From: CAITZA01 sp937915285
GTDB lineage: Bacteria > Desulfobacterota > Desulfomonilia > Desulfomonilales > Desulfomonilaceae
NCBI GenBank assembly: GCA_036821825.1
Contig: DAISIV010000006.1
Location: 51,515-115,514 of the forward strand
Length of the DNA stretch: 64,000 nt
Reading direction: 5' to 3'
The stretch's first letter is position 1. Every line of letters begins with the position of its first letter. The translations under genes and the position numbers were made by a program. Positions 16,707-25,611 of the stretch are shown here, in pieces. Below the pieces are notes generated by a model, which worked only from the letters and a program-made list of their open reading frames with translations, did not search any database and was not told the origin of the DNA.

Positions 16707-19700
16707 TCAGTATGATATCAGTTCGATGAGGTCTTCCCTGGAGAAGTGTTTCAGAATCATTTTGTCATCCTGACGTACTACCGATTCCATCAATCGCTTT
16801 TTCTTCAGTATGATGGAGTCAATTTTTTCTTCCAGGGTGTTCCTTGTCACCAGCTTGAATACCTGAACACCCCTTTGCTGACCGATTCGATGAACTCGGT
16901 CCGTTGCCTGTTCTTCACGTGCTGCATTCCACCAGCGGTCGTAGTGGATGACAACGGAACCGCCAGTTAAGTCTATACCCAGGCCGGAGGCCCGTAAAGA
17001 TGCAGTGAAGACCTTGCAGCCCGGGTCTGTATTGAATTTCTTGATGGCCTCCGAACGCTTCTTGGTATGCCCCTTGATCGTGGCAAAACCCAGCCCGACA
17101 TCACGAAGGTAACTCTCAATAAGTTCAAGCATTTTCACGTACTGGCTGAAAACCACCACCTTTTGGCCCGACCGGACGCTCTCGTCCAGCAGATCAACAA
17201 AGGTATCCCATTTGCCGGATTCGTATTTCGAGTAGTCTGTTGTCTCTCCTTCAAGCAAAGCCGGATGATCGCAAATCTGTTTCAGGTAGTTCAAGATTGC
17301 GAATATATGCATGTAAGGAACCGTCTTATCCGGGTCTTTGAGAGTTTGAACGAGCTGTTTACCCTGATTGTCGACTACATCCCTGTAAAGTCTATATTGG
17401 GTTTCACTCAGATCGCACCGTCTGATGTCTTCAATTTTTGGAGGAAGCTCTTTAAGGACCTGTTCCTTTTTCCTTCGCAGCGTAAAAGGATGTATCAGCT
17501 TCGCCAGACGATCTTTGGCGTTAATGTCCGAACCTTCTTCTATCGGAATCCTGAAATAAGTCTCAAAAACGGTTTCAGAAACAAAATATCCAGGCAGGGT
17601 GATGTCAAACAGGGCCTTCAATTCCGTCACACTATTTTCTATAGGTGTGCCTGTCAGACCGATCACGCATTTGGCGCTAAGGGATTTGATCGCATGATAG
17701 GTCTTAGTCAGCCGGTTTTTCACCGCCTGGACTTCGTCCAGTATCATCAGGTCAAAACTCTGTTCCGCAAGTATTTCGCGATCTCTCAGAGCTATACCGT
17801 AAGATGTTATTATCAGGTGATGATTTTCCCAACCCCCTTGAGACGCTCGATCGGCGCCATGATAAACAAATGGATCGAGGTATGGGCAATATTCCATTAC
17901 CTTGTCATACCAGTGGCTGAGCACCGTGGTTGGACAAACGACTAGAAATCTGGGCGTTTCACCTTCCTTCTGACCGTTTTTCTGGACACCTGTCATGAGA
18001 GCCATGACCTGGTGGGTCTTGCCAAGACCCATGTCGTCGCACAGTAGTCCGGAGAATCCGTTCTCATATAGAAACCAGAGCCACCCATAACCATTTTTCT
18101 GGTAAGCCCTGAGCTTGCCTTTCATGGCACGAACAGACGGCAACTTTGTCGGAGCTTTCAAACCATCCAGGTTCTGGAACCAGTCTTTCAGCCTGGCCGT
18201 CGCATATTTCTTCTCCATCCTGTCTTGCAAGGCAAGAAAACGGAGATACTCGACCTTGGATAAATTGAGGTCACCTTCTTCCAGGTTAGGCTCTATAGCG
18301 GCGCCATTTATCCAGGCAAACTCTGCTCCAAGGGTGTCTATCCATTTGGAGCCCCGCACTATATAACGCTGGTTTTTCTTTTTTGCGTCTACGATTTCAC
18401 CGAAAGAGATAGTAAAAGCGCCATAATCATAACTGATCTCAAGTTTGACTTTCCCTGATTCCGCAAACTTGTGGTTGACAATGACTTTTTCGCATTTATC
18501 TACGGTTTCTCTTTCCAGTAAAGCGCTGTCTATGATTATGGATGGCTCGCTTCGTAGAAGCTCCAGATTTTCCTTGAGGAATTGAGAAATCTTTTCAGGA
18601 GCCACCACTATTCTTTTCTGAGGTGAGAAAAACTCGGAGGGCAGGTTGGTCAGGCTTACATGAATACGGTAAAAACCGTAATCCGGAAAAAAGTAATATG
18701 CTCCAAAGAGTTGTTTTTCAAGTGTAGACCTGTCAATAAACCGGTCATCCCCGATAGCGTCATCATCAGGGTTACAAACAATTGGGCGGATGAGCAACGA
18801 TGACGACTCGGTTACCTCCAACTTATATCCGGTTTCCAGTGGCTTGGGATTTATCAGAAGATCTGAGCCGATGATATTTTTCTTGTCCGCTCGCTCAATG
18901 ACCGGACCAATCAGCGTTCTCGGCGGTATAAAGCGAAGGATGGTTTCCCCCTCGTCATCCATGCCATCAACAATTAACTCATCCCTGTGCTCAAGAAAAT
19001 TGAATTTGAACTCCCCCCCCATACGACCGGCGAGCAGAAAGCCCACTTTTGCAATCCTGTTCCATATGCTCTCTTCCATGCTCTGGCGTGTAGACTTGAT
19101 GCCCCGCTTGTTAAGTTCGAGTTCATCCTCCGTATATTGCCAAGGCTTGCGACGTAATGATGGAACATTCGGATCCTTTAGCTTTCTGCCATACATCCTC
19201 TTGAAAACTGTAGCGTCTATGTCCCTTCGAATTATCTCAAAAAACTCGTGAAGGAATTCCTCCACAAGACGCTCGCCAGGCATGAAAGCCAGTATCTCTT
19301 CAGGACCACGATCAGAGAAGGTTAACCTCAGACCTTCGCCACCATGATTCACATGCGCTCTGAAACCGAGTGACGAATCTCCGAAATTCTTGAAACCGAA
19401 CCAGCTTATTTCATGCCAGAAACTCTCCTGGAAATCCTCACAAAGACTCTTGAGTTTTCCCGTCTCCTCGTCAGTCCTGAGTATATATCGAACAAAGGTT
19501 ACTATGTGATGGCAATATGTGCGGGTGGAAGACCTGAAACAGCCACAGGTCGCCTTGGAAAGAATCCGCGTTTCTGGATCAAGGGTTACATGAACATTAA
19601 AGCTTTTTGTTGAAGACTCTGAAATAAGACCAAAATAGGCTTCTCTACCAAAATTGATATGTGAAATTCGCGAGGACTCTACCAACCTGAGCCCCCTATC

Positions 19701-19802
19701 CAACGCTTCTGAATTAAATTGCCTTGTTATCTCCGACGGCAGTTCACCTGCTTGTGTCGTCCCAGATAGATTCTTGCCAAAATCAACGATTTTCCCGAAC
19801 AC
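16707..19802 (-). CDS. SWI2/SNF2 helicase with N-terminal SWIM zinc finger
   Basis: A 1031-residue DNA-dependent ATPase of the bacterial HepA/RapA-like SNF2 class. The SWIM zinc finger is C86xC88...C97xH99 (ATCGCFRSS and TYCHHIV). A long central region (about 110-540) of unknown fold precedes the helicase core. Motif I is DDMGLGKTHQ, motif II is LMILDEVQAV (DEVQ rather than DEAH), motif III is GLTGTPIEN, and the C-terminal lobe ends with YDRWWNAAREEQATDRVHRIGQ. The start is GTG with GAGGAG nine bases upstream. The coding strand holds a G8 run (bases 19013-19020) with the frame intact. It is divergent from the HlyD exporter operon across an AT-rich region with a palindrome. Confidence 0.92.
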   Translation of the reverse strand: MFGKIVDFGKNLSGTTQAGELPSEITRQFNSEALDRGLRLVESSRISHINFGREAYFGLISESSTKSFNVHVTLDPETRILSKATCGCFRSSTRTYCHHIVTFVRYILRTDEETGKLKSLCEDFQESFWHEISWFGFKNFGDSSLGFRAHVNHGGEGLRLTFSDRGPEEILAFMPGERLVEEFLHEFFEIIRRDIDATVFKRMYGRKLKDPNVPSLRRKPWQYTEDELELNKRGIKSTRQSMEESIWNRIAKVGFLLAGRMGGEFKFNFLEHRDELIVDGMDDEGETILRFIPPRTLIGPVIERADKKNIIGSDLLINPKPLETGYKLEVTESSSLLIRPIVCNPDDDAIGDDRFIDRSTLEKQLFGAYYFFPDYGFYRIHVSLTNLPSEFFSPQKRIVVAPEKISQFLKENLELLRSEPSIIIDSALLERETVDKCEKVIVNHKFAESGKVKLEISYDYGAFTISFGEIVDAKKKNQRYIVRGSKWIDTLGAEFAWINGAAIEPNLEEGDLNLSKVEYLRFLALQDRMEKKYATARLKDWFQNLDGLKAPTKLPSVRAMKGKLRAYQKNGYGWLWFLYENGFSGLLCDDMGLGKTHQVMALMTGVQKNGQKEGETPRFLVVCPTTVLSHWYDKVMEYCPYLDPFVYHGADRASQGGWENHHLIITSYGIALRDREILAEQSFDLMILDEVQAVKNRLTKTYHAIKSLSAKCVIGLTGTPIENSVTELKALFDITLPGYFVSETVFETYFRIPIEEGSDINAKDRLAKLIHPFTLRRKKEQVLKELPPKIEDIRRCDLSETQYRLYRDVVDNQGKQLVQTLKDPDKTVPYMHIFAILNYLKQICDHPALLEGETTDYSKYESGKWDTFVDLLDESVRSGQKVVVFSQYVKMLELIESYLRDVGLGFATIKGHTKKRSEAIKKFNTDPGCKVFTASLRASGLGIDLTGGSVVIHYDRWWNAAREEQATDRVHRIGQQRGVQVFKLVTRNTLEEKIDSIILKKKRLMESVVRQDDKMILKHFSREDLIELISY

Positions 19803-19865
19803 TTATTTCTCCTCTATCCGAGTGCTTAACTGAGAAGCGCTTGGCGTGCGTTATCATACCAAGTA

Positions 19866-19880
19866 AATGTTGTCAACATT
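19866..19880. promoter_or_regulatory. Perfect 7+1+7 palindrome in the divergent SNF2/HlyD intergenic region
   Basis: The arms AATGTTG and CAACATT flank one base. The palindrome lies 64 bases upstream of the SNF2 GTG and about 280 bases upstream of the HlyD start, in the most AT-rich part of the 354-bp region 19803-20156. A half site, CAACATT, recurs near 19907. This is what a repressor site for the SNF2 promoter could look like; no regulator gene is adjacent. The rest of the region is AT-rich and holds no gene. Confidence 0.45.
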
Positions 19881-20156
19881 AAATTATAATTTTAGAACTC
19901 ATCTTCAACATTTATTTATATTGGACTTATTTTCTATGTTGATTAATTAAAGTTAAATATAGATGTAGAATATTATTTTCTCGCGAAATTTGCTAAATTT
20001 ATGGTCAACCTGTCAATTCCAGGCGTGATTTAATGTTTATCTTCCCAATTTTCTATCTTGTTTCTTGCTTAATAGTTTCTTGAGACGGGGAGAGTTTACT
20101 GATATGATTCGTGAGTCAATTTGACTTCGTTCCAAAGAATGAAGGAAATCAACCTG

Positions 20157-21158
20157 ATGAACAAAAAGCATGTGGTGTTGATAGGGCTGCTGATTGGCGT
20201 AGGCCTCTTCCTGGGAATTTCGCTTTACCTCAAGAAACCCTCCATTCCGCCTGGAACGGTATTTGTGAGTGGGAACATAGAAGCTATAGAAGTGGATTTA
20301 TCCTTTCGTATAGCGGGCCAGATAAACAACCTGCCTATCATGGAGGGTGACAGGGTTACAAAAGACCAGGTTGTGGCTACCCTGGACACAGACTCACTGG
20401 AGGCCTTGAGGGGCTCAGCAGAATCCGAGATTGCTACGGCCCGCGCGGTCCTTGACGAGCTTGAAGCGGGAACCAGGGAGGAAGAGATCAAGAGCGCCCG
20501 GGCCGTGGCGAAGGCTGCGGAAAGCCGTCTCGCCAATGCCAGAGATGAATATGAAAGGCATCTTGCACTGTTCAAGGGCGGGGCAATATCGGCTTCAGTC
20601 CATGATAGCAAGGAAATGGCCTTCAAGGTTGCAACGGAGGAATACAACAACGCTGTTCAAAGGCTGACAGAACTGGAAAGGGGCCCGAGGGAGGAACAGA
20701 TCAGGGCTGCGCGTTTCAGGCTTGAAAGAGCAAAGTGGGAGTTGAAACGTATTGAACTGGACATCAAGCACTCCTTGTTGCAATCCCCGATCAATGGAGT
20801 AGTGCTCGTCAAGGCCAATGAATTGGGAGAGGTCATTCTCCCTGGGGCCACGGTGGCGACAGTAGCAGAAATAGATGAGGTATGGCTTAAAGGATATGTC
20901 GGGGAAAAGGACCTCGGGAAAATCAAACTCGGCCAGAAGGCTCGCATCACCATTGACACATATCCCGACAGATTTTATGAAGGTGTTCTCACTTTCATAT
21001 CTACACGCGCAGAATTCACACCTAAAAATGTCCAAACTCGGGAAGAAAGAATCAAGCAGGTTTACAGGGTAAAAATCACTATTCCAAACCCAAACCAGGA
21101 TCTGAAGATAGGCATGCCTGCTGAGGGCTATATCATTGCGGATGAATCCGTCAGATAA
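20157..21158 (+). CDS. HlyD/YhiI-type membrane fusion protein of ABC exporter 1
   Basis: The periplasmic adaptor linking an inner-membrane ABC exporter to an outer-membrane channel. One N-terminal membrane anchor (VVLIGLLIGVGLFLGISL) precedes the beta-barrel/lipoyl domain (GNIEAIEVDLSFRIAGQI), a coiled-coil hairpin (about 80-190, EELEAGTREEEIKSARAV type) and a second lipoyl half (SPINGVVLVKANELGEVI). I chose the ATG at 20157 (MNKKHVVLIG), which has AAGGA upstream; in-frame starts at 20139 and 20121 (TTG) are possible. The ATPase gene starts three bases after the stop. TolC is not encoded in the window. Confidence 0.92.
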   Translation: MNKKHVVLIGLLIGVGLFLGISLYLKKPSIPPGTVFVSGNIEAIEVDLSFRIAGQINNLPIMEGDRVTKDQVVATLDTDSLEALRGSAESEIATARAVLDELEAGTREEEIKSARAVAKAAESRLANARDEYERHLALFKGGAISASVHDSKEMAFKVATEEYNNAVQRLTELERGPREEQIRAARFRLERAKWELKRIELDIKHSLLQSPINGVVLVKANELGEVILPGATVATVAEIDEVWLKGYVGEKDLGKIKLGQKARITIDTYPDRFYEGVLTFISTRAEFTPKNVQTREERIKQVYRVKITIPNPNQDLKIGMPAEGYIIADESVR

Positions 21159-21161
21159 TTT

Positions 21162-22148
21162 ATGGAAAATGTTCTGCCCCATTCAATGGCCCCAAATTTG
21201 AAAACCGACGACAATGTCATAGTTGTAGAGAAGTTGTGCCGAAATTTTGGAGATACTTCGGCAGTAAAGAATCTTGACCTTGTGGTTCAAAGGGGTGAAC
21301 TCTTCGGACTTGTCGGACCTGATGGAGCAGGAAAGACCACTACAATAAGGATGTTGGCAGGTATTCTTGAACCCTCGTCGGGAAACGCATGGATAGACGG
21401 GGTTTCCATTGTTGATGATCCGGAGGGGGTCAAGGAGCATCTGGCTTACATGCCCCAAAGATTCGGCCTTTACCAGGACCTTACTGTGCTGGAAAACCTT
21501 ATATTTTACGCTGACCTGTTTCAGGTTCCCAGAAAGGACCGGCCTCCCCGCATGGAGGAACTCTTCGCATTCAGTAGGCTTGGCCCATTCAAAGACAGGC
21601 TTGCTGGGGCCCTTTCGGGAGGCATGAAACAGAAACTTGGGCTAGCATGCGCTCTCATTCATTCTCCGAGACTTATACTACTGGATGAACCCACAAATGG
21701 CGTTGATCCTGTGTCCAGGCGTGACTTCTGGAAAATATTGTATGAATTGTTAAAAAAGGGCATAAGCATTCTCGTTTCCACAGCATATCTCGATGAGGCT
21801 GAGAGGACCACCCGAACGGCGCTCATGAGCAATGGAGAGCTGATCGAAATGGGGTCGCCGGCTTATCTGAAAAGCCTCGTCAAGGGCGTCATGATGGAAC
21901 TTGTTCCGTCTGACATTCCTGAGGCACGTCGTCAGTTGTCGGTGGGTGGAAGCGTTTTGGACGTTAACGTTTTTGGGGACACGCTTCATATAAGGATGAC
22001 CGACAAGTCCGCTCAATCCGAAGTCTTTGGTTCACTCGGTGAATGCGGCATCAAGGTTTTGTCATCCAGGTGGATATCTCCTTCGATGGAGGACGCCTTT
22101 CTATCCCTCATACCTCGTGACAGCGAATTCCGTGAGATAAAAGGCTGA
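21162..22148 (+). CDS. ABC exporter 1, first ATP-binding subunit
   Basis: A 328-residue nucleotide-binding protein. Walker A is GPDGAGKTT, the signature is ALSGGMKQKLGL, and Walker B is LILLDEPTNGVDP; a C-terminal extension of about 90 residues follows the His-loop region. The LSGGM signature and GPDG Walker A match the first ATPase half of the fused RbbA-like protein at 58.5-61.3 kb. It starts three bases after the HlyD gene and ends five bases before the second ATPase, so it is part of one tightly packed operon. The His of the H-loop is replaced: the segment reads VSTAYLDEAER where STHY is usual. Confidence 0.93.
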   Translation: MENVLPHSMAPNLKTDDNVIVVEKLCRNFGDTSAVKNLDLVVQRGELFGLVGPDGAGKTTTIRMLAGILEPSSGNAWIDGVSIVDDPEGVKEHLAYMPQRFGLYQDLTVLENLIFYADLFQVPRKDRPPRMEELFAFSRLGPFKDRLAGALSGGMKQKLGLACALIHSPRLILLDEPTNGVDPVSRRDFWKILYELLKKGISILVSTAYLDEAERTTRTALMSNGELIEMGSPAYLKSLVKGVMMELVPSDIPEARRQLSVGGSVLDVNVFGDTLHIRMTDKSAQSEVFGSLGECGIKVLSSRWISPSMEDAFLSLIPRDSEFREIKG

Positions 22149-22153
22149 GCTAA

Positions 22154-23101
22154 GTGAAATCCCAACATTCCGAAATAGCGGTTTATGCTGACAACCTCTT
22201 ACGGGTTTTCGGGGATTTTGTGGCTGTAGACCACATAAGTTTCGAAGTTAAAAAAGGGGAAATATTTGGGTTTTTGGGTCCCAACGGCGCTGGTAAGACA
22301 ACCACGATTAAAATACTGTGCGGTCTGCTGACGCCTACTTCAGGTGTGGCATCAGTTTCGGGATACGACGTTTCAACCCAGCACGAGGAAATCAAGAAAA
22401 ATATAGGATACATGTCTCAAAAATTCTCTCTTTATGAGGATTTGACCGTATCAGAGAACCTGGACTTCTTCGGCGGGATTTACGGACTGAGCCCTGAGCG
22501 CAAGAAATCTCGGGACGCCTGGGTCCTCAAGATGGCGGATCTTGCCGACAAGAAGGACATCCTCACCGGGGCTCTTCCCCTTGGTTGGAAACAACGCCTG
22601 GCTTTGGGTTGCGCAGTGCTTCATGAGCCCCCCGCTCTGTTTCTGGATGAGCCTACCTCCGGAGTAGATCCGCTCTCACGTCGTAATTTCTGGGATCTAA
22701 TCAATGAATTGGCCATGCAGGGCGTAACCATTTTTGTGACGACCCATTACATGGAAGAAGCGGAATATTGCAACCGGCTTGCGCTTATGAATTCCGGCAG
22801 AATCATAGCCTTGGGGTCCCCGAGTGAACTGAAGACCAAATGGATGACTGAGTCGGTAATTGATCTCGAATGCGAGAGGGTGATCGAAGCCTCAGAGTTA
22901 TTGGGGGCGGAAAATTTATTTTCTGAAACAGCAATATTCGGCAGCAGAATACACATCGTTACCAGCGACCCCGAAGGCGCCATGGAAGCCGCTCGTAAGA
23001 TTCTGGATAAGGCGGACATCAGGATTGTGAATCTCCAGACTATAACCCCAAGCCTTGAAGACGTATTTGTAACACTGACTTCGAACAAATCCGTGCAGTG
23101 A
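22154..23101 (+). CDS. ABC exporter 1, second ATP-binding subunit
   Basis: A 315-residue ATPase starting at GTG. Walker A is GPNGAGKTT, Walker B is ALFLDEPTSGVDP and the H-loop is TTHYMEEAE. The signature is degenerate, LPLGWKQRLAL instead of LSGGQ. Together with the first subunit this gives an asymmetric pair: one subunit has a canonical signature but no H-loop His, the other has the His but a degraded signature, so one composite site should be fully competent. The C-terminal domain is like that of CcmA/YhiH ATPases. Confidence 0.93.
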   Translation: MKSQHSEIAVYADNLLRVFGDFVAVDHISFEVKKGEIFGFLGPNGAGKTTTIKILCGLLTPTSGVASVSGYDVSTQHEEIKKNIGYMSQKFSLYEDLTVSENLDFFGGIYGLSPERKKSRDAWVLKMADLADKKDILTGALPLGWKQRLALGCAVLHEPPALFLDEPTSGVDPLSRRNFWDLINELAMQGVTIFVTTHYMEEAEYCNRLALMNSGRIIALGSPSELKTKWMTESVIDLECERVIEASELLGAENLFSETAIFGSRIHIVTSDPEGAMEAARKILDKADIRIVNLQTITPSLEDVFVTLTSNKSVQ

Positions 23102-23122
23102 TTGAACTGATCGGTATAAACA

Positions 23123-24259
23123 GTGAACATTTCCAGGACCATAGCCGTAGCCCGAAAAGAGACCCGCCAGATAATCCGTGATTCGAGATCCCTTTACCTC
23201 GCACTGGGTATACCGGTCATGCTCATGTTTCTTTTTGGTTATGCCTTGTCCCTGGATGTAGACAATATTCCCATGGCCGTATGGGACCAGGATCGCAGCC
23301 CACAGTCCAGGGAGTTCCTGGATAGAATGACCAGTTCAGGCTATTTCACTACCGTGATGGCGCCCGAGTCATATTCCAAAATTGTATCGGAAATAGATTC
23401 CAACGGGATCAGTATGGGACTGGTAATTCCGTTCGACTTCAGCGAGAACCTCAAAAAAGGCAAACCCACTACTGTCCAGGCTTTGATTGACGGCTCGGAT
23501 TCGACTCGCGCCGGATTGGCCATTGTTTATCTCGAAAACATTGTAGGCACATTTGAACTGGACTTCAAGAATGAAGCGCTGACAAGACAGTCGATGGCCG
23601 GGCGGGTCAACTCCCCTGTTCACGCCAAGATCAAGCTAATGTACAACCCCGAGTTGCAGAGTCGAAACAACATCATCCCCGGACTGATAGCCATAATCAT
23701 GATGGTCATTGCAGCGCTTTTGACTTCACTCACCATAGTACGAGAGAAAGAGACCGGTACCCTCGAGCAGTTGATTTCCACTCCTGTAAAATCAAATGAA
23801 CTCATAGTGGGAAAACTGATACCGTATTTTGCCCTTGGATATGTAGACCTCCTGCTGGTTTATCTCATGGGACAGTATGTGTTCCAGGTTCCCTTCAGGG
23901 GGAGCCTTCTCGTTATGTTTGTCATATCAAGCATTTTTCTCGTTGGCGCCTTGTCTGTAGGATTCTTGATCTCGGTAGTGGCGAAGAATCAGTTTTTTGC
24001 CACTCAGTTGGCGCTGTTGGGAACCTTTCTGCCCACATTCCTGCTTTCCGGGTTTGTCTTTCCGGTATCCAACATGCCCTATGTCCTGCAGATAATCACC
24101 TACGTCGTGCCGGCGAGGCAGTTGATAACCATTTTGAGGGCCATTTATCTGAAAGGGGCCGGGGTAGAGGCTATTATTTTACCAACCCTTCTCCTGATCG
24201 TTTTCGGTTTTTTCGTCACTACCCTGGCCGCTCTAAAACTTAAAAAGAGGTTGATGTGA
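23123..24259 (+). CDS. ABC exporter 1, ABC-2 type permease A
   Basis: A 378-residue ABC-2 permease (YhhJ/DrrB type). One N-terminal membrane segment (LYLALGIPVMLMFLFGYAL), a large periplasmic domain (about 45-170, with AVWDQDRSPQSREF), then five segments with the family motif IVREKETGTLEQLISTPV in the cytoplasmic loop. The start is GTG. Its stop overlaps the GTG of the next permease (GTGA), a sign of translational coupling. The two permeases would form a heterodimeric channel. Confidence 0.93.
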   Translation: MNISRTIAVARKETRQIIRDSRSLYLALGIPVMLMFLFGYALSLDVDNIPMAVWDQDRSPQSREFLDRMTSSGYFTTVMAPESYSKIVSEIDSNGISMGLVIPFDFSENLKKGKPTTVQALIDGSDSTRAGLAIVYLENIVGTFELDFKNEALTRQSMAGRVNSPVHAKIKLMYNPELQSRNNIIPGLIAIIMMVIAALLTSLTIVREKETGTLEQLISTPVKSNELIVGKLIPYFALGYVDLLLVYLMGQYVFQVPFRGSLLVMFVISSIFLVGALSVGFLISVVAKNQFFATQLALLGTFLPTFLLSGFVFPVSNMPYVLQIITYVVPARQLITILRAIYLKGAGVEAIILPTLLLIVFGFFVTTLAALKLKKRLM

Positions 24260-25500
24260 CATTCTCAGATTCAACCTCCAGCAATTTAAGAAAAAATGCA
24301 TCTTCATCCAGGTTGTTCAACCTGGTGTCAGACAACGGCTTCAGGGAAAAGATTCAGAGAATCAAAAGACTTATAATTAAGGAGTTTATACAGATCGTTC
24401 GAAACAGGCAGAACTTTGGACTCCTGTTGATAGCTCCACTACTGCAGCTCATCATTTTTGGGTCTGCTTCCCGGCTCGATGTTAAGGACGTCAGAACTGT
24501 TGTGGTCGATCTCGACCGAAGCGCATTGAGCAGACAGGTAACAGAATCCTTCAAAAGATCGGGGTATTTCAATATCATTGCGAATCTTGAAAGATACGAG
24601 GATGTTGATCCCTATCTCATGCAAACACGGGCGGTCATGGCGTTGCTGATACCGCCGGATTTCGAGAGGCGAGTCCGTGCGGGACGAACTGCCGAAATCG
24701 GTGTTTTGGTGGACGGCGTCGACACAATCACAGCGGGTACGGTCTCAGGATACGCTCAGGCTATTGTCAACGGGTTCTCAGGCGACATACTCGCGTCGCG
24801 CATCAATTCCATGCAGGGCCTCCTTTTCGATTCAACAAGCCCGAGGCTAATCACTCCTCAGTTCAAGGACGCTTCAAGGGCGTGGTTCAATCCTAATCTC
24901 AATTCCAAGGAATTCTTTGTCCCCGGAGTGGTTGTTCTAATCATCCTGGCAATGTCAACCGTTCTCACCAGCGCCGTCATAGTGAGGGAAAAAGAGATCG
25001 GGACCATTGAACAACTGATGGTCGCACCAATATCCAGGCTGGAACTGATCCTGGGAAAAACCATACCGTGCTTCCTTATAGCGATTGTCATTCTCCTTAT
25101 AATTACCCCTATGGCGATTTGGTTTTATGACATTCCATTCAGAGGCTCCTTCGCGTTTTTCTTCGGAGCCTCAATGCTATTTCTCATAACATCATCAGGT
25201 ATCGGAATGACGATAAGCGCATTCTGTTCAACGCAGCAACAGGCCATACTGACTTCGTTCATGTTTCTTCAACCATCGGTGCTTCTGTCGGGTTACGCTT
25301 TTCCTATTGAGAACATGCCCTGGATGATACAGTATGTGACCTATTTGAACCCGTTGAGATATTTTATTACAATAGTGCGTGGTGTTTTTCTGAAAGGTAT
25401 AGGTTTAGAAGTACTATGGCCCCAGCTAATACCCATTATGCTTATGGCCTTTTTTTACATCGGTCTGGCGGCGATGTTATTCAAACGTAGAGTTGACTAG
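24256..25500 (+). CDS. ABC exporter 1, ABC-2 type permease B
   Basis: A 414-residue ABC-2 permease, partner of the one just upstream (4-base GTGA overlap). It has an extended cytoplasmic N terminus of about 50 residues, the first membrane segment (FGLLLIAPLLQLIIFG), a periplasmic domain with VVVDLDRSALSRQ, and five C-terminal segments with the IVREKEIGTIEQLMVAPI loop. The last gene of the exporter operon; a kinase gene starts 111 bases later. The substrate is unknown; relatives export drugs or lipids. Confidence 0.93.
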   Translation: MTFSDSTSSNLRKNASSSRLFNLVSDNGFREKIQRIKRLIIKEFIQIVRNRQNFGLLLIAPLLQLIIFGSASRLDVKDVRTVVVDLDRSALSRQVTESFKRSGYFNIIANLERYEDVDPYLMQTRAVMALLIPPDFERRVRAGRTAEIGVLVDGVDTITAGTVSGYAQAIVNGFSGDILASRINSMQGLLFDSTSPRLITPQFKDASRAWFNPNLNSKEFFVPGVVVLIILAMSTVLTSAVIVREKEIGTIEQLMVAPISRLELILGKTIPCFLIAIVILLIITPMAIWFYDIPFRGSFAFFFGASMLFLITSSGIGMTISAFCSTQQQAILTSFMFLQPSVLLSGYAFPIENMPWMIQYVTYLNPLRYFITIVRGVFLKGIGLEVLWPQLIPIMLMAFFYIGLAAMLFKRRVD

Positions 25501-25611
25501 CAGGGTGTGGTAGCATTGTAATATAAGTTGTGAACATTATATTGGAACATTCAGGAAGCTGTTTTTTTAACAAACATCTCACATAATCCTGACTTACTCC
25601 TGGAGAAATTG

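Noticed and set aside
17067..17945. 292-residue plus-strand frame inside the SNF2 gene
   Set aside because: It is antisense to the conserved helicase core, whose motifs are all on the minus strand.
19013..19020. C8 run considered as a phase-variation tract or sequencing frameshift
   Set aside because: The SNF2 frame is intact on both sides and eight bases is short for a contingency tract; it is only worth keeping in mind if the frame looks broken in other assemblies.
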